DNA of 64,000 bases. It comes from Paenibacillus etheri (GTDB lineage: Bacteria > Bacillota > Bacilli > Paenibacillales > Paenibacillaceae). This document shows, in pieces, positions 1-8,764 of the stretch. A program made the translations under genes and the position numbers. The stretch lies in the NCBI RefSeq assembly GCF_001012825.1, contig NZ_LCZJ02000037.1, positions 513,637 to 577,636 of the forward strand. Reading direction: 5' to 3'. How positions within the stretch are numbered: position 1 is the stretch's first letter; the number at the start of each line of letters is the position of its first letter. Under the pieces are notes generated by a model. The model made no database searches and was not told the origin of the DNA. It saw only the letters and a program-made list of their open reading frames with translations.

Positions 1-58
1 CCAATTCGCTTTAGGTTCAATTGTTCAACAAATATCGAGAGTGACAAGCCCCAATTAA

Positions 59-72
59 TGAAATCGCTTGCA
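59..72 (+). promoter_or_regulatory. cre (CcpA) site upstream of gntR
   Basis: TGAAATCGCTTGCA matches the catabolite-responsive consensus TGWAANCGNTNWCA at 13 of 14 positions. It overlaps the -35 hexamer of the gnt promoter, so CcpA bound here would block RNA polymerase. The gnt operon of Bacillus subtilis is known to be under CcpA control. The site is seen in the sequence; its function is inferred. Confidence 0.7.
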
Positions 73-95
73 AAATTAAATATTTAGAATATAAT
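68..95 (+). promoter_or_regulatory. sigma-A promoter of the gnt operon
   Basis: TTGCAA (68-73), a 16-base spacer and a perfect TATAAT (90-95) lie just upstream of gntR. The -10 box runs into the GntR operator and the -35 box lies inside the cre site, so both regulators would act on this promoter. Confidence 0.75.
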
Positions 96-111
96 ACTTG
101 TATACAAGTAT
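94..111 (+). promoter_or_regulatory. GntR operator
   Basis: ATACTTGTATACAAGTAT is a perfect 18-base palindrome covering the end of the -10 box and the likely transcription start. It matches the operator sequence known for B. subtilis GntR. Gluconate binding to GntR is expected to release it and derepress gntRKPZ. Confidence 0.85.
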
Positions 112-136
112 ACTAGATTAATTAAGAGGTGAATTT

Positions 137-868
137 ATGACCGAATCAAATGGATTTCTATATCCCTCCAAATGGCTTTCAAAAGCCTCTGCTGGTGATC
201 GTGTATCCTGCGAGCTTAGAATGCGTATTATTTCCGGCGAGATTGAAAGCGGCACCATATTATCGGAAAATAAATTAGCTGCAGATTTTGCTGTAAGCCG
301 CTCACCGATCCGTGAAGCGTTAAAAATACTAGCATCCGAAAATATCATCCGTTTAGAAAGAATGGGTGCCGTTGTTATTGGTTTATCAGAAAAAGAAATA
401 GAAGAGATTTATGATGTCCGTTTACTCATAGAATCGTTTGTATTTGAACGGATTGTAAAGATAGACACTAATGAATTAATAAAGGAACTTAGTAAAATAC
501 TAGAAATGATGAAGGTCGCAATCAAATATAGTGATGCTGATGAATTTTCATATCAAGATGTCTTGTTCCATGAAACGATTATTCGTGCAGTTAATCATTC
601 ATACATCCTGATGATCTGGAATAATTTAAAACCCGTTATGGAAAGCTTCATTCTTTTGTCGATGCGTAAGCGTTTCAAAGAAAAATATGAAGACTTTACA
701 CGGATTATAAAAAATCATGAGCTTTATATTGAAGCGATCCAAACAAAAGATAGAGACCTCATGAGTAAGTCCTTACATGACAATTTTGATGATGTTCAAG
801 GAAAAGTAGAAGACCTATGGATATCGCAACGAATGCTCTCGAAAGGAGTAGTGCAGCAAAATGACTAA
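137..868 (+). CDS. gntR: GntR-family gluconate operon repressor
   Basis: A 243-residue FadR-subfamily regulator. The N-terminal winged helix (about residues 25-85) shows the SRSPIREAL recognition-helix signature. A helical FCD effector domain follows (about 95-225). The RBS AAGAGGTG precedes the ATG. The gene is first in an operon with gluconokinase, gluconate permease and 6-phosphogluconate dehydrogenase, and its promoter carries the GntR palindrome. It should therefore repress the operon until gluconate binds. Its 3' end overlaps gntK by 8 bases, suggesting translational coupling. The region is AT-rich and unlike the operon after 5.6 kb, which may mean separate origins. Confidence 0.92.
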   Translation: MTESNGFLYPSKWLSKASAGDRVSCELRMRIISGEIESGTILSENKLAADFAVSRSPIREALKILASENIIRLERMGAVVIGLSEKEIEEIYDVRLLIESFVFERIVKIDTNELIKELSKILEMMKVAIKYSDADEFSYQDVLFHETIIRAVNHSYILMIWNNLKPVMESFILLSMRKRFKEKYEDFTRIIKNHELYIEAIQTKDRDLMSKSLHDNFDDVQGKVEDLWISQRMLSKGVVQQND

Positions 869-2399
869 CTATATGTTAGGTATAGATATCGGAACCACAA
901 GTACGAAAGCAGTTTTATTTAGTGAAAAAGGCGAAGTCATCCAACAAGAAAATATGGGGTACCCGCTTTATACACCGGATATGTCGACAGCTGAACAAGA
1001 CCCAGAAGAGATTTTCCAGGCAGTCCTACAAGCCATTTCGAATATAATGAAACATCATTCACACAAAAAGCTATCGTTTGTTTCATTTAGCAGTGCCATG
1101 CATAGTGTCATTGCTATGGATGAAAATGACCAGCCGCTGACGCCTTGTATCACTTGGGCAGATAACCGAAGTGAAGCATGGGCACATAAAATAAAAGATG
1201 AGTTGAATGGCCATGAAGTCTATAAACGCACGGGAACACCGATTCATCCCATGTCACCATTAACTAAAATAGCTTGGATTGTGAATGACCTTCCCGAAAT
1301 CGCTTCCAAGGTTAAAATATATATAGGAATTAAAGAATATATTTTCAAAAAGTTCTTTGGTCACTATGTTGTTGATCATTCCCTGGCTTCAGCCATGGGC
1401 ATGATGAATCTCAAAACACTAGATTGGGATGAAGAAGCATTACAAATTGCTGGTATAACACCTGCTCAATTATCTGAACTCGTTCCAACAACCAAAATAT
1501 TTACCAACTGTGATTCAGATTTGGCAAAACAGATGGGTATCGATCCACAAACATCATTTGTCATTGGTGCCAGTGACGGAGTCCTTTCTAATCTAGGTGT
1601 AAATGCGATAAGAAAAGGCGAAATTGCCGTCACAATTGGGACAAGCGGTGCCATTCGAACCATTATTGACAAGCCGCAAACAGACGAAAAGGGAAGAATA
1701 TTCTGTTATGCCTTAACGGAAAAGCACTGGGTCATTGGCGGGCCGGTAAACAATGGTGGGATGGTCCTTCGCTGGATCCGTGATGAACTTGCCTCATCAG
1801 AAGTAGAAACAGCAAAAAGACTAGGAATTGATCCTTATGATGTATTAACTAAGATTGCTGAACGTGTAAGACCAGGATCAGATGGATTGTTATTCCATCC
1901 ATACCTCGCTGGTGAACGTGCGCCATTATGGAATCCAGACGTACGTGGCTCATTCTTCGGTTTAACGATGTCACATAAGAAGGAACATATGATTCGCGCA
2001 GCCCTAGAAGGAGTCATTTACAATTTATACACCGTATTCTTAGCATTAACCGAATGCATGGACGGTCCTGTGACCCGAATTCAAGCTACCGGAGGCTTCG
2101 CAAGATCAGATGTTTGGCGGCAAATGATGTCCGATATATTCGATTCTGAAGTAATCGTTCCAGAAAGCTACGAAAGTTCTTGTCTAGGTGCTTGTATTTT
2201 AGGCTTATATGCCACCGGAAAGATCGAATCATTTGAAGTCGTTTCTGAAATGGTTGGCAGTACCTACAAACACACACCAAACGAAGAAGCAACGAAAGAA
2301 TATAGGAAATTACTGCCGATCTTCATTAACATATCTAGAGTATTAGAAGATGATTATACACGGATTGCCAATTATCAAAGAAGCTTAATCAAACACTAA
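861..2399 (+). CDS. gntK: gluconokinase (FGGY family)
   Basis: A 512-residue sugar kinase that phosphorylates gluconate to 6-phosphogluconate with ATP in the cytosol. The N-terminal phosphate-binding loop DIGTTSTK (residues 9-16) and the second-domain motif TIGTSGAIR are typical of the FGGY fold. The length equals that of Bacillus GntK. RBS GAAAGGAG precedes an ATG lying inside the end of gntR. The product is used directly by GntZ, encoded two genes downstream. It could phosphorylate another sugar acid, but the gene order makes gluconate very likely. Confidence 0.93.
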   Translation: MTNYMLGIDIGTTSTKAVLFSEKGEVIQQENMGYPLYTPDMSTAEQDPEEIFQAVLQAISNIMKHHSHKKLSFVSFSSAMHSVIAMDENDQPLTPCITWADNRSEAWAHKIKDELNGHEVYKRTGTPIHPMSPLTKIAWIVNDLPEIASKVKIYIGIKEYIFKKFFGHYVVDHSLASAMGMMNLKTLDWDEEALQIAGITPAQLSELVPTTKIFTNCDSDLAKQMGIDPQTSFVIGASDGVLSNLGVNAIRKGEIAVTIGTSGAIRTIIDKPQTDEKGRIFCYALTEKHWVIGGPVNNGGMVLRWIRDELASSEVETAKRLGIDPYDVLTKIAERVRPGSDGLLFHPYLAGERAPLWNPDVRGSFFGLTMSHKKEHMIRAALEGVIYNLYTVFLALTECMDGPVTRIQATGGFARSDVWRQMMSDIFDSEVIVPESYESSCLGACILGLYATGKIESFEVVSEMVGSTYKHTPNEEATKEYRKLLPIFINISRVLEDDYTRIANYQRSLIKH

Positions 2400-2426
2400 C
2401 AAGATAAATATCAGGGGGAAATTACG

Positions 2427-3773
2427 ATGCCATTAGTTATTGTAACAATTGGAATTTTAGCATTATTAGTTTTAATAATGGGTTTCAAATTAAACACCTT
2501 TGTTTCATTAATCATTGTATCGTTCGGTGTCGCTTTAGCACTTGGAATGCCCTTGAATGAAATTGTCAAAACCATCGAAGCCGGATTAGGCGGAACACTT
2601 GGTCACTTAGCGTTAATCTTTGGTCTTGGAGCGATGTTAGGTAAGTTGATCGCTGATTCAGGTGGCGCTCAAAGAATTGCCATGACTCTCGTTCATAAAT
2701 TTGGTGAAAAAAATATTCAATGGGCGGTCGTAGCTGCTTCATTCATTATCGGTGTGGCGTTATTTTTCGAAGTAGGATTAGTGTTATTAATTCCAATTGT
2801 ATTCGCCATTTCAAGACAATTGAAGGTTTCTATTCTTTATCTCGGTATTCCGATGGCTGCAGCTTTATCCGTAACACACGGGTTCTTACCTCCTCACCCA
2901 GGACCTACAGTTATTGCAGGTGAGTATGGCGCGGACATTGGTGAGGTTTTACTTTACGGTTTCATTATTGCAATTCCAACAGTTATTTTGGCTGGACCTA
3001 TATTTACTAAGCTTGCCAAAAAACTCGTACCTGCATCATTTACGAAAACGGGTAATATTGCCTCTTTAGGTGAACAAAAAGAATTTAAATTAGAAGATAC
3101 TCCTGGATTTGGTATCAGTGTATTTACTGCAATGCTTCCTGTTATTTTAATGTCTATTGCAACGATTATTACTTTACTTCAAAAAACAATCGGATTTGAA
3201 GATAATGGTTTACTAGCCGCTATCCGTTTTATTGGTGATGCATCAACTTCCATGTTAATTTCCTTACTGGTTGCTGTCTATACTATGGGATTAGCAAGAA
3301 AAATTCCAATCAAAACTGTAATGCAATCTTGTTCAACTGCTATTACTCATATTGGGATGATGCTCTTAATCATTGGGGGCGGCGGAGCCTTCAAACAAGT
3401 ATTGATTAATGGCGGCGTGGGTGACTATGTAGCCGAACTATTCCAAGGAACTTCATTATCACCCATCTTGCTTGCCTGGATCATCGCTGCAATCTTACGT
3501 ATTTCCTTAGGTTCTGCTACTGTTGCATCTTTAACAACTGCTGGTTTAGTTATTCCGATGTTAGGACAATCTGACGTAAATCTTGCTTTAGTCGTGCTTG
3601 CAACGGGAGCGGGTAGTTTAATAGCTTCCCATGTTAACGATGCTGGTTTCTGGATGTTCAAAGAGTATTTTGGTCTAAGCATGAAAGAAACATTTGCAAC
3701 ATGGACATTGCTTGAGACAATCGTTTCTGTAGCTGGATTAGGATTTATTCTATTACTAAGTTTATTCGTATAA
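2427..3773 (+). CDS. gntP: gluconate permease (GntP family)
   Basis: A 448-residue, very hydrophobic protein with about 12-14 predicted membrane segments, of the gluconate:H+ symporter family. It carries the family features VTHGFLPPHPGP near residue 150 and an LIASHVNDAGFW motif near 395. The RBS AGGGGGAA precedes the ATG 28 bases after gntK. It imports gluconate for GntK. A clear terminator hairpin follows, so gntZ may be made at a lower level or have its own start. Confidence 0.93.
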   Translation: MPLVIVTIGILALLVLIMGFKLNTFVSLIIVSFGVALALGMPLNEIVKTIEAGLGGTLGHLALIFGLGAMLGKLIADSGGAQRIAMTLVHKFGEKNIQWAVVAASFIIGVALFFEVGLVLLIPIVFAISRQLKVSILYLGIPMAAALSVTHGFLPPHPGPTVIAGEYGADIGEVLLYGFIIAIPTVILAGPIFTKLAKKLVPASFTKTGNIASLGEQKEFKLEDTPGFGISVFTAMLPVILMSIATIITLLQKTIGFEDNGLLAAIRFIGDASTSMLISLLVAVYTMGLARKIPIKTVMQSCSTAITHIGMMLLIIGGGGAFKQVLINGGVGDYVAELFQGTSLSPILLAWIIAAILRISLGSATVASLTTAGLVIPMLGQSDVNLALVVLATGAGSLIASHVNDAGFWMFKEYFGLSMKETFATWTLLETIVSVAGLGFILLLSLFV

Positions 3774-3793
3774 CAACAATATTTGTGGGCAGT

Positions 3794-3847
3794 AACCCCC
3801 CACTTATTCTCTTAGAATCTCCTGAGTCAATAAGTGAGGGTTTTTTC
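3794..3847 (+). terminator. hairpin between gntP and gntZ
   Basis: The arms AACCCCCCACTTATT and AATAAGTGAGGGTT pair with one bulged C and are followed by a run of six or more T. This is a canonical intrinsic terminator placed inside the gnt cluster. It probably reduces read-through into gntZ rather than separating unrelated genes. Confidence 0.8.
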
Positions 3848-3876
3848 TACCTATTAATTAGAAGGAGCAGGAAAAA

Positions 3877-5277
3877 ATGTTCAATACAATTGGTGTCATT
3901 GGGTTAGGGGTAATGGGCAGTAATATCGCTTTAAACATGGCTAGTAAAGGTGAGCAAGTGGGTGTTTATAATTACACGAGGGACTTAACCGATAATCTTG
4001 TTGCCACAACGGAAGGTCAATTAATCCATCCCTACTACAAAATTCAAGACTTTGTTCACTCCTTAGAAACGCCAAGAAAAATCTTCCTTATGGTCACAGC
4101 GGGCAAACCGATCGATTCGGTGATCAGTGCATTAGTACCTTTTCTTGAAGCAGGCGATGTGATCATGGACGGTGGTAACTCCCATTACGAAGATACTGAA
4201 CGTAGATATGATGAATTGAAGTCTAAAGGAATCGGTTATTTAGGAATCGGTATTTCCGGAGGCGAAGTTGGAGCTTTAAAAGGACCTTCGATCATGCCTG
4301 GTGGAGATAAAGCCGTATATGAAAAAGTAGCTCCTATTCTAACAAAAATAGCAGCCCAAGTGGACGACGACCCTTGCTGTGTTTATATTGGTCCGAAAGG
4401 TTCCGGTCACTTTGTGAAAATGGTCCATAACGGAATCGAGTATGCAGATATGCAATTAATTGCAGAAGCCTATACATTTTTAAGAAAAAGGTTAGGTTTA
4501 TCTGTTAACGAAATTGCTGACATCTTTGAAACATGGAATCAAGGTGAACTGAACAGTTATTTAATCCAAATCACCGCAGAGATTTTACGGAAAAAGGATG
4601 AAATAACAGGCTTACCGCTGATCGATGTGATTCTTGATAAAACAGGGCAAAAAGGCACAGGTAAATGGACGAGCATTCAAGCAATAGATACCGGGATCCC
4701 ATCATCCATTATTACAGAGTCATTGTTTGCCCGTTACATCTCCTCTTTAAAAGAGGAACGGGTTTATGCAGACATTATCCTATCCGGCCCAGAGATGGAT
4801 CAGCGGAGTTTAGATAAAGATTTGTGGATTGAGTACGTTAGACAAGCATTATATATGGGCAAAATTTGTGCCTACGCACAAGGATTCACACAATATAAAA
4901 TGACTTCTGAACTTTACGGATGGGATTTACCTTTAAAGGATATTGCCCTCATTTTCCGTGGTGGATGTATCATTCGTGCAGAATTCTTAAACGTCATAAG
5001 CGAAACCTATCAAGCACAGCCAAATCTCGCTAATCTATTAATCGCCCCCTATTTTGCTGAAAAGGTTAAAGAATATCAAATAGGATTGCGAAAAGTTGCC
5101 TGTGAGGGTATTAATTCTGGTATTTCGTTTCCATGTTTAAGTGCTTCACTTACTTATTACGATAGTTACCGGACAGGCATTTCAAATGCTAACCTTTTGC
5201 AAGCACAACGGGATTATTTTGGAGCCCATACTTATGAACGAAGTGATTTAACAGGATTCTTTCACACAAACTGGTAG
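3877..5277 (+). CDS. gntZ: 6-phosphogluconate dehydrogenase, decarboxylating
   Basis: A 466-residue enzyme oxidising 6-phosphogluconate to ribulose 5-phosphate, CO2 and reduced nicotinamide cofactor. The Rossmann motif GLGVMG sits at residues 9-14. The substrate-binding stretch SGGEVGALKGPSIMPGG and the catalytic KMVHNGIEY segment are intact, and the length is typical. RBS GAAGGAGC. It is the last gene of the gnt cluster, as in B. subtilis, where GntZ is the operon-linked paralogue of the main GndA. Confidence 0.92.
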   Translation: MFNTIGVIGLGVMGSNIALNMASKGEQVGVYNYTRDLTDNLVATTEGQLIHPYYKIQDFVHSLETPRKIFLMVTAGKPIDSVISALVPFLEAGDVIMDGGNSHYEDTERRYDELKSKGIGYLGIGISGGEVGALKGPSIMPGGDKAVYEKVAPILTKIAAQVDDDPCCVYIGPKGSGHFVKMVHNGIEYADMQLIAEAYTFLRKRLGLSVNEIADIFETWNQGELNSYLIQITAEILRKKDEITGLPLIDVILDKTGQKGTGKWTSIQAIDTGIPSSIITESLFARYISSLKEERVYADIILSGPEMDQRSLDKDLWIEYVRQALYMGKICAYAQGFTQYKMTSELYGWDLPLKDIALIFRGGCIIRAEFLNVISETYQAQPNLANLLIAPYFAEKVKEYQIGLRKVACEGINSGISFPCLSASLTYYDSYRTGISNANLLQAQRDYFGAHTYERSDLTGFFHTNW

Positions 5278-5561
5278 TGATCGATAGTGTTAGTAAAAGG
5301 TTCATTATCTCTTTATGATACCCGTACTATTTCGTAAATCAGCTTCCCTTATTTTCGACATAACTCTTCTTGGGAATCAGTAGATGTCTTCATCCGGGTT
5401 CTACAGGGCAGTACTTTCCTCGAAGAGTTTGGAATCAAATGAGGCATCCTCCTGATTCATTTAGTGTACCTTCAAAAAGACTAGCTAGTAACATTTACAA
5501 TTTTCAACATAAAGCAAACACTCCGTTAACATTGCTGGGTTAAAGTAGAGTCAACAAGCAA
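5278..5561. other. gene-free stretch after gntZ
   Basis: No convincing reading frame or RNA gene is visible. AT-rich gnt DNA gives way here to the GC-richer operon that starts at 5689, so the stretch probably contains a junction. A 9-base TTATGATAC match to the rlmH-type repeats described at 26550-41061 occurs near 5312, but the flanks do not match. Confidence 0.4.
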
Positions 5562-5590
5562 TTGAATATCTGATAGCAATGGGCTTAATT
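5562..5590 (+). promoter_or_regulatory. candidate promoter of the ABC/GlpP operon
   Basis: TTGAAT (5562-5567), an exact 17-base spacer and TTAATT (5585-5590). The -10 box is poor. Transcription would start just before the leader hairpin at 5600. Tentative. Confidence 0.35.
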
Positions 5591-5599
5591 GCAGAGAAT

Positions 5600-5660
5600 G
5601 CCCGTGATTCCCCTTCTCCATTCTTGATGGAACCATAAGGGGAGTCACGGGCTTTGTTGC
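5600..5660 (+). terminator. leader hairpin, possible GlpP antitermination target
   Basis: GCCCGTGATTCCCCTT (5600-5615) pairs with AAGGGGAGTCACGGGC (5637-5652) over 16 positions with one G-U pair. The following T-tract, TTTGTTGCGTTT, is weak. The hairpin ends 36 bases before the first ATG of an operon that itself encodes a GlpP-type antiterminator. It could be the gntZ terminator or a regulated leader terminator. The structure is seen; the regulatory reading is inference. Confidence 0.65.
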
Positions 5661-5688
5661 GTTTATTTCAGCTTAAAGGAGGCATAAG

Positions 5689-6558
5689 ATGAGACGAATA
5701 CCATGGCAACCCTATTTGTATTTATCCCCCGTGTTAGTGCTTTACGCGATATTTTTTGTTTTCCCGTTTTTTTTCTCCCTCTATATCAGCTTTATGGAGT
5801 GGGATCTGCTGCTGGATAAGAAACAGTTTGTCGGCTTGAGCAACTATAATGAGGTGCTTGGTAAGCCGTTGTTCTGGAAGGTGATCGGCAATACGCTGCT
5901 GTACATGGCGTTAACGGTGCCGCTGTCCGCAGCGCTCGGATTGGTATACGCGCTGGCTATTGAGCGGGCGGGCAAGCTGAGGTCCTTGTACCGGGTATTA
6001 TTTTTTGTTCCGGTGGTTGTCAGCGTCTCGGTGGCGGGTCTAGTGTTCTCGCTCATGTTCTCGCCTCAGAACGGGTTGATCAACGAATGGCTTGGCCTAT
6101 TCGGAATCGGTGAGAAGGCATGGCTTCAGGACACGCAGCTGGCAATATACGCGCTGGCTATTGTAGGGGTGTGGATGTCCTTTGGCTACAACGTCATCTT
6201 GTACATTTCCGGCTTGAAGCAATTGGATAACGAGGTGAAGGAAGCGGCGGCGATTGATGGAGCTAGCGGCTGGCAGTCCTTCCGCCATATGACGTTCCCG
6301 ATGCTTATGCCGGTGCATATGTTCGTCTGGACGATCACACTACTTCATTCCTTGCAGGTGTTCGCCACAGTTCAAATTATGACGCTCGGGGGTCCCAACA
6401 ATTCGACGAACGTCTGGGCTTTCTTCATATGGCAGGAGGCGTTCCAATTTTTTAACACGGGTACGGCCAGCGCGGCGGCGACGATCTTGTTTGTCATTGT
6501 GCTGGGATTGACCGTTATTCAGGTGCGCTGGATGCAGAAGCGCACACAATGGGTATAG
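5689..6558 (+). CDS. sugar ABC transporter permease (MalF/UgpA type)
   Basis: A 289-residue inner-membrane subunit with six predicted helices. The cytoplasmic EAA loop (EAAAIDGA ending in FPML, around residues 183-204) docks the ATPase. RBS AAAGGAGG. It starts an operon with a second permease and a binding protein, making an importer of the carbohydrate-uptake-1 class. No ATPase gene is present, so a shared MsmX/UgpC-like ATPase encoded elsewhere is expected. The GlpP and phosphatase neighbours hint at a glycerol-phosphate or other phosphorylated substrate, but the sequence does not show specificity. Confidence 0.88.
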   Translation: MRRIPWQPYLYLSPVLVLYAIFFVFPFFFSLYISFMEWDLLLDKKQFVGLSNYNEVLGKPLFWKVIGNTLLYMALTVPLSAALGLVYALAIERAGKLRSLYRVLFFVPVVVSVSVAGLVFSLMFSPQNGLINEWLGLFGIGEKAWLQDTQLAIYALAIVGVWMSFGYNVILYISGLKQLDNEVKEAAAIDGASGWQSFRHMTFPMLMPVHMFVWTITLLHSLQVFATVQIMTLGGPNNSTNVWAFFIWQEAFQFFNTGTASAAATILFVIVLGLTVIQVRWMQKRTQWV

Positions 6559-7388
6559 GGGGGATTGACAACTTGAAGTTACGAAATCATCTGTTGTTGA
6601 ATGTATTTCTGCTGTTATCCGTACTGGTGGTGCTGGTGCCGTTCATCTGGATGCTGACGGTATCCTTGTCCCCAAGCTCCGATCCTTTCCGGCGCGTGGC
6701 GTTTCTCATTCCGACAAGCTTTAGTCTTGAGGGTTACCTGCAAGTGTTCCAGCAGGCGCCGTTAGCCCACTGGTTTATGAACAGCGTGCTGTTGACGAGC
6801 GTATTGACGGCGGGTCAGTTGATGCTCGGCGTATTGGCCGCGTACGCCTTCGCCAGATACCGATTCAGAGGACGCGAAACCTTATTTTTCTTCGTCTTGT
6901 GCACGATGATGATTCCCCCGCAGGCTATTATGCTGCCGGTATATTTGGTCGTCAACTCATTTGATTGGGTCAATTCATATAAGGGGGTGATCATACCTCA
7001 TATCGCAAGCGCGTACGCGATTTTTGTACTCCGCCAATTCTTTATGGCTATTCCACGAGAACTCGAGGAGGCTTCGAGAGTGGACGGCTGCCATTCCGTC
7101 CAAACCTTGTATCACATTTATTTAAGGGCCTCGGTGCCTACCTTGTTTGGTGTTGGACTCATTCAATTTGTTAACAACTGGAATGATTATTATTGGCCTT
7201 TTCTCATTTTGAACGATGAAATGAAAATGACGCTGACGGTGGCTATCGTCCAATTCCGTAACGACAGCTATATCGAATGGGTGCCGACGATGGCGGCTGC
7301 CACTTTGTCTGTGCTGCCTGTTATCGGAATATACGTACTGGCGCAGCGCTACTTTACAGAAAGTTCATTGCAAAGCGGGATTAAATAA
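6549..7388 (+). CDS. sugar ABC transporter permease (MalG/UgpE type)
   Basis: A 279-residue membrane protein with six predicted helices and the EAA loop EEASRVDG near residue 174. It overlaps the upstream permease by 10 bases, implying coupled translation. A second in-frame ATG-like start further in cannot be excluded. It forms the transmembrane heterodimer with the 5689 product. Confidence 0.88.
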   Translation: MGIGGIDNLKLRNHLLLNVFLLLSVLVVLVPFIWMLTVSLSPSSDPFRRVAFLIPTSFSLEGYLQVFQQAPLAHWFMNSVLLTSVLTAGQLMLGVLAAYAFARYRFRGRETLFFFVLCTMMIPPQAIMLPVYLVVNSFDWVNSYKGVIIPHIASAYAIFVLRQFFMAIPRELEEASRVDGCHSVQTLYHIYLRASVPTLFGVGLIQFVNNWNDYYWPFLILNDEMKMTLTVAIVQFRNDSYIEWVPTMAAATLSVLPVIGIYVLAQRYFTESSLQSGIK

Positions 7389-7408
7389 GAACTTCAGGAG
7401 GAATAGAA

Positions 7409-8761
7409 ATGAAAAAACGTATCGGCTTGAATGTAATGATGGTAGTAGCGTTAATGTGGATTTTGGTTGGCTGCGGACAAGGGAACGCCGATTCTGGGAA
7501 CAATGCTGCGCCTTCGGCTTCGCCGGCAGGAACAGAAGCCTCTTCTAATAAAGAGGACAAGACGGAGAAAGCGGTAGAGATCAAATTTATGCATGTATTT
7601 GGTGGAACGCAGGGCGAGGCGATTAAAGAAATGGTGGATCGTTATAACGCTTCCCAGAACAAGGTCATTGTAAAGGCCGAGCAGACGCAGGGCTTCTATG
7701 ACGGACTGCTGGAGAAGCTTCAAACGCTGGCGGTGTCCAAGCAGCTTCCAGAGGTCGCGATTGGCAGCTACGCAAACGGGGAGTTTATGTCCACCCGGAT
7801 GCCAATCCGCCCGATGCATACCTTTATTAACAAGGAAGGGTATTCGACCGAAGACTACACGGCTCAAATGCTTAAGCTAGGACAAGACGCAGATGGCAAA
7901 CAGCAGTCTCTGCCGTTTCTCGTCAGTACGCCTTTGATTTATGTCAACCTGGATCACTTTGAGAAAGCGGGCATTCCGGTTGTGGAGCAGCCTGAAAGCT
8001 GGGAGCAAGTACGCGGCTGGGCGAAGCAGCTTGCGGCGGTAGCGCCAGACCGCGGCGGAGTCTACTTCCAGATGGACTTTGATACATGGATGTTCCAGAC
8101 ACTTCTTGAAAGCAAAGGCGGAAGCTACGCATCCGTTAAGGATAAGGATGTTCAGTTCAATGACGAGACCGGCAAAGAAGTTCTTCGTTACTGGCTGGAT
8201 ATGATGCAAAAGGATAAGTCGATTCCAATGATGAACGGCACGCAAGCGGCGGAAGCTTTCCAAAGCGGCGACCTATCCATGCTGGTAGCTACTACGGGCA
8301 ATTTAGCGAATTTGTCGAAGAACTCTTCCTTCAAACTGGGCATTATGCTGCTTCCAACTTGGGAGGGTGAACAAACGCCTCGCCGCTTGCCTGCTGGCGG
8401 AGCGGGACTGTATGTGTTCCAAGGCAGCGAAGAGAAGGAAGCCGCGGCATGGGACTTCGTGAAGTACGCGACTTCGCCGGAAAGCTCGTCTCTGCTGGCG
8501 CAGAAGATGGGGTATATGACCGTGCGCAATAGCGCTCGCGAAGAGCTGATGGCCGATTACTTGAAGGAAAACCCGAAGGCGGCCGCTACTTATAAGCAAG
8601 CGCAAGATATTGTGCCATGGTTCAACTGGCCGGGCGATGCGGGCACACGCGCGACGCGGACCTTGCTTGATCATATTCAGGGCTCTTTCTCCGGCGACAT
8701 GACTGGCGATGAAGCGCTCGATAAGGCCGCCGCCGAAATCAAAAAGGTACTGGGGTGGTAA
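7409..8761 (+). CDS. extracellular solute-binding lipoprotein (UgpB-like)
   Basis: A 450-residue type 1 binding protein. A lipoprotein signal peptide ends at the lipobox ILVGC, with the lipidated Cys at residue 22. A Ser/Ala/Glu-rich linker and the two-lobed binding domain follow. RBS CAGGAGGA. It would deliver the substrate to the two permeases encoded upstream. Overall resemblance is to the UgpB/MalE group; glycerol-3-phosphate or a diester is a guess from context only. Confidence 0.88.
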   Translation: MKKRIGLNVMMVVALMWILVGCGQGNADSGNNAAPSASPAGTEASSNKEDKTEKAVEIKFMHVFGGTQGEAIKEMVDRYNASQNKVIVKAEQTQGFYDGLLEKLQTLAVSKQLPEVAIGSYANGEFMSTRMPIRPMHTFINKEGYSTEDYTAQMLKLGQDADGKQQSLPFLVSTPLIYVNLDHFEKAGIPVVEQPESWEQVRGWAKQLAAVAPDRGGVYFQMDFDTWMFQTLLESKGGSYASVKDKDVQFNDETGKEVLRYWLDMMQKDKSIPMMNGTQAAEAFQSGDLSMLVATTGNLANLSKNSSFKLGIMLLPTWEGEQTPRRLPAGGAGLYVFQGSEEKEAAAWDFVKYATSPESSSLLAQKMGYMTVRNSAREELMADYLKENPKAAATYKQAQDIVPWFNWPGDAGTRATRTLLDHIQGSFSGDMTGDEALDKAAAEIKKVLGW

Positions 8762-8764
8762 CAG

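Noticed and set aside
5311-5326. TTATGATAC match to the repeat core after gntZ
   Set aside because: Only nine bases agree and both flanks differ, so it is expected by chance in a window this size.
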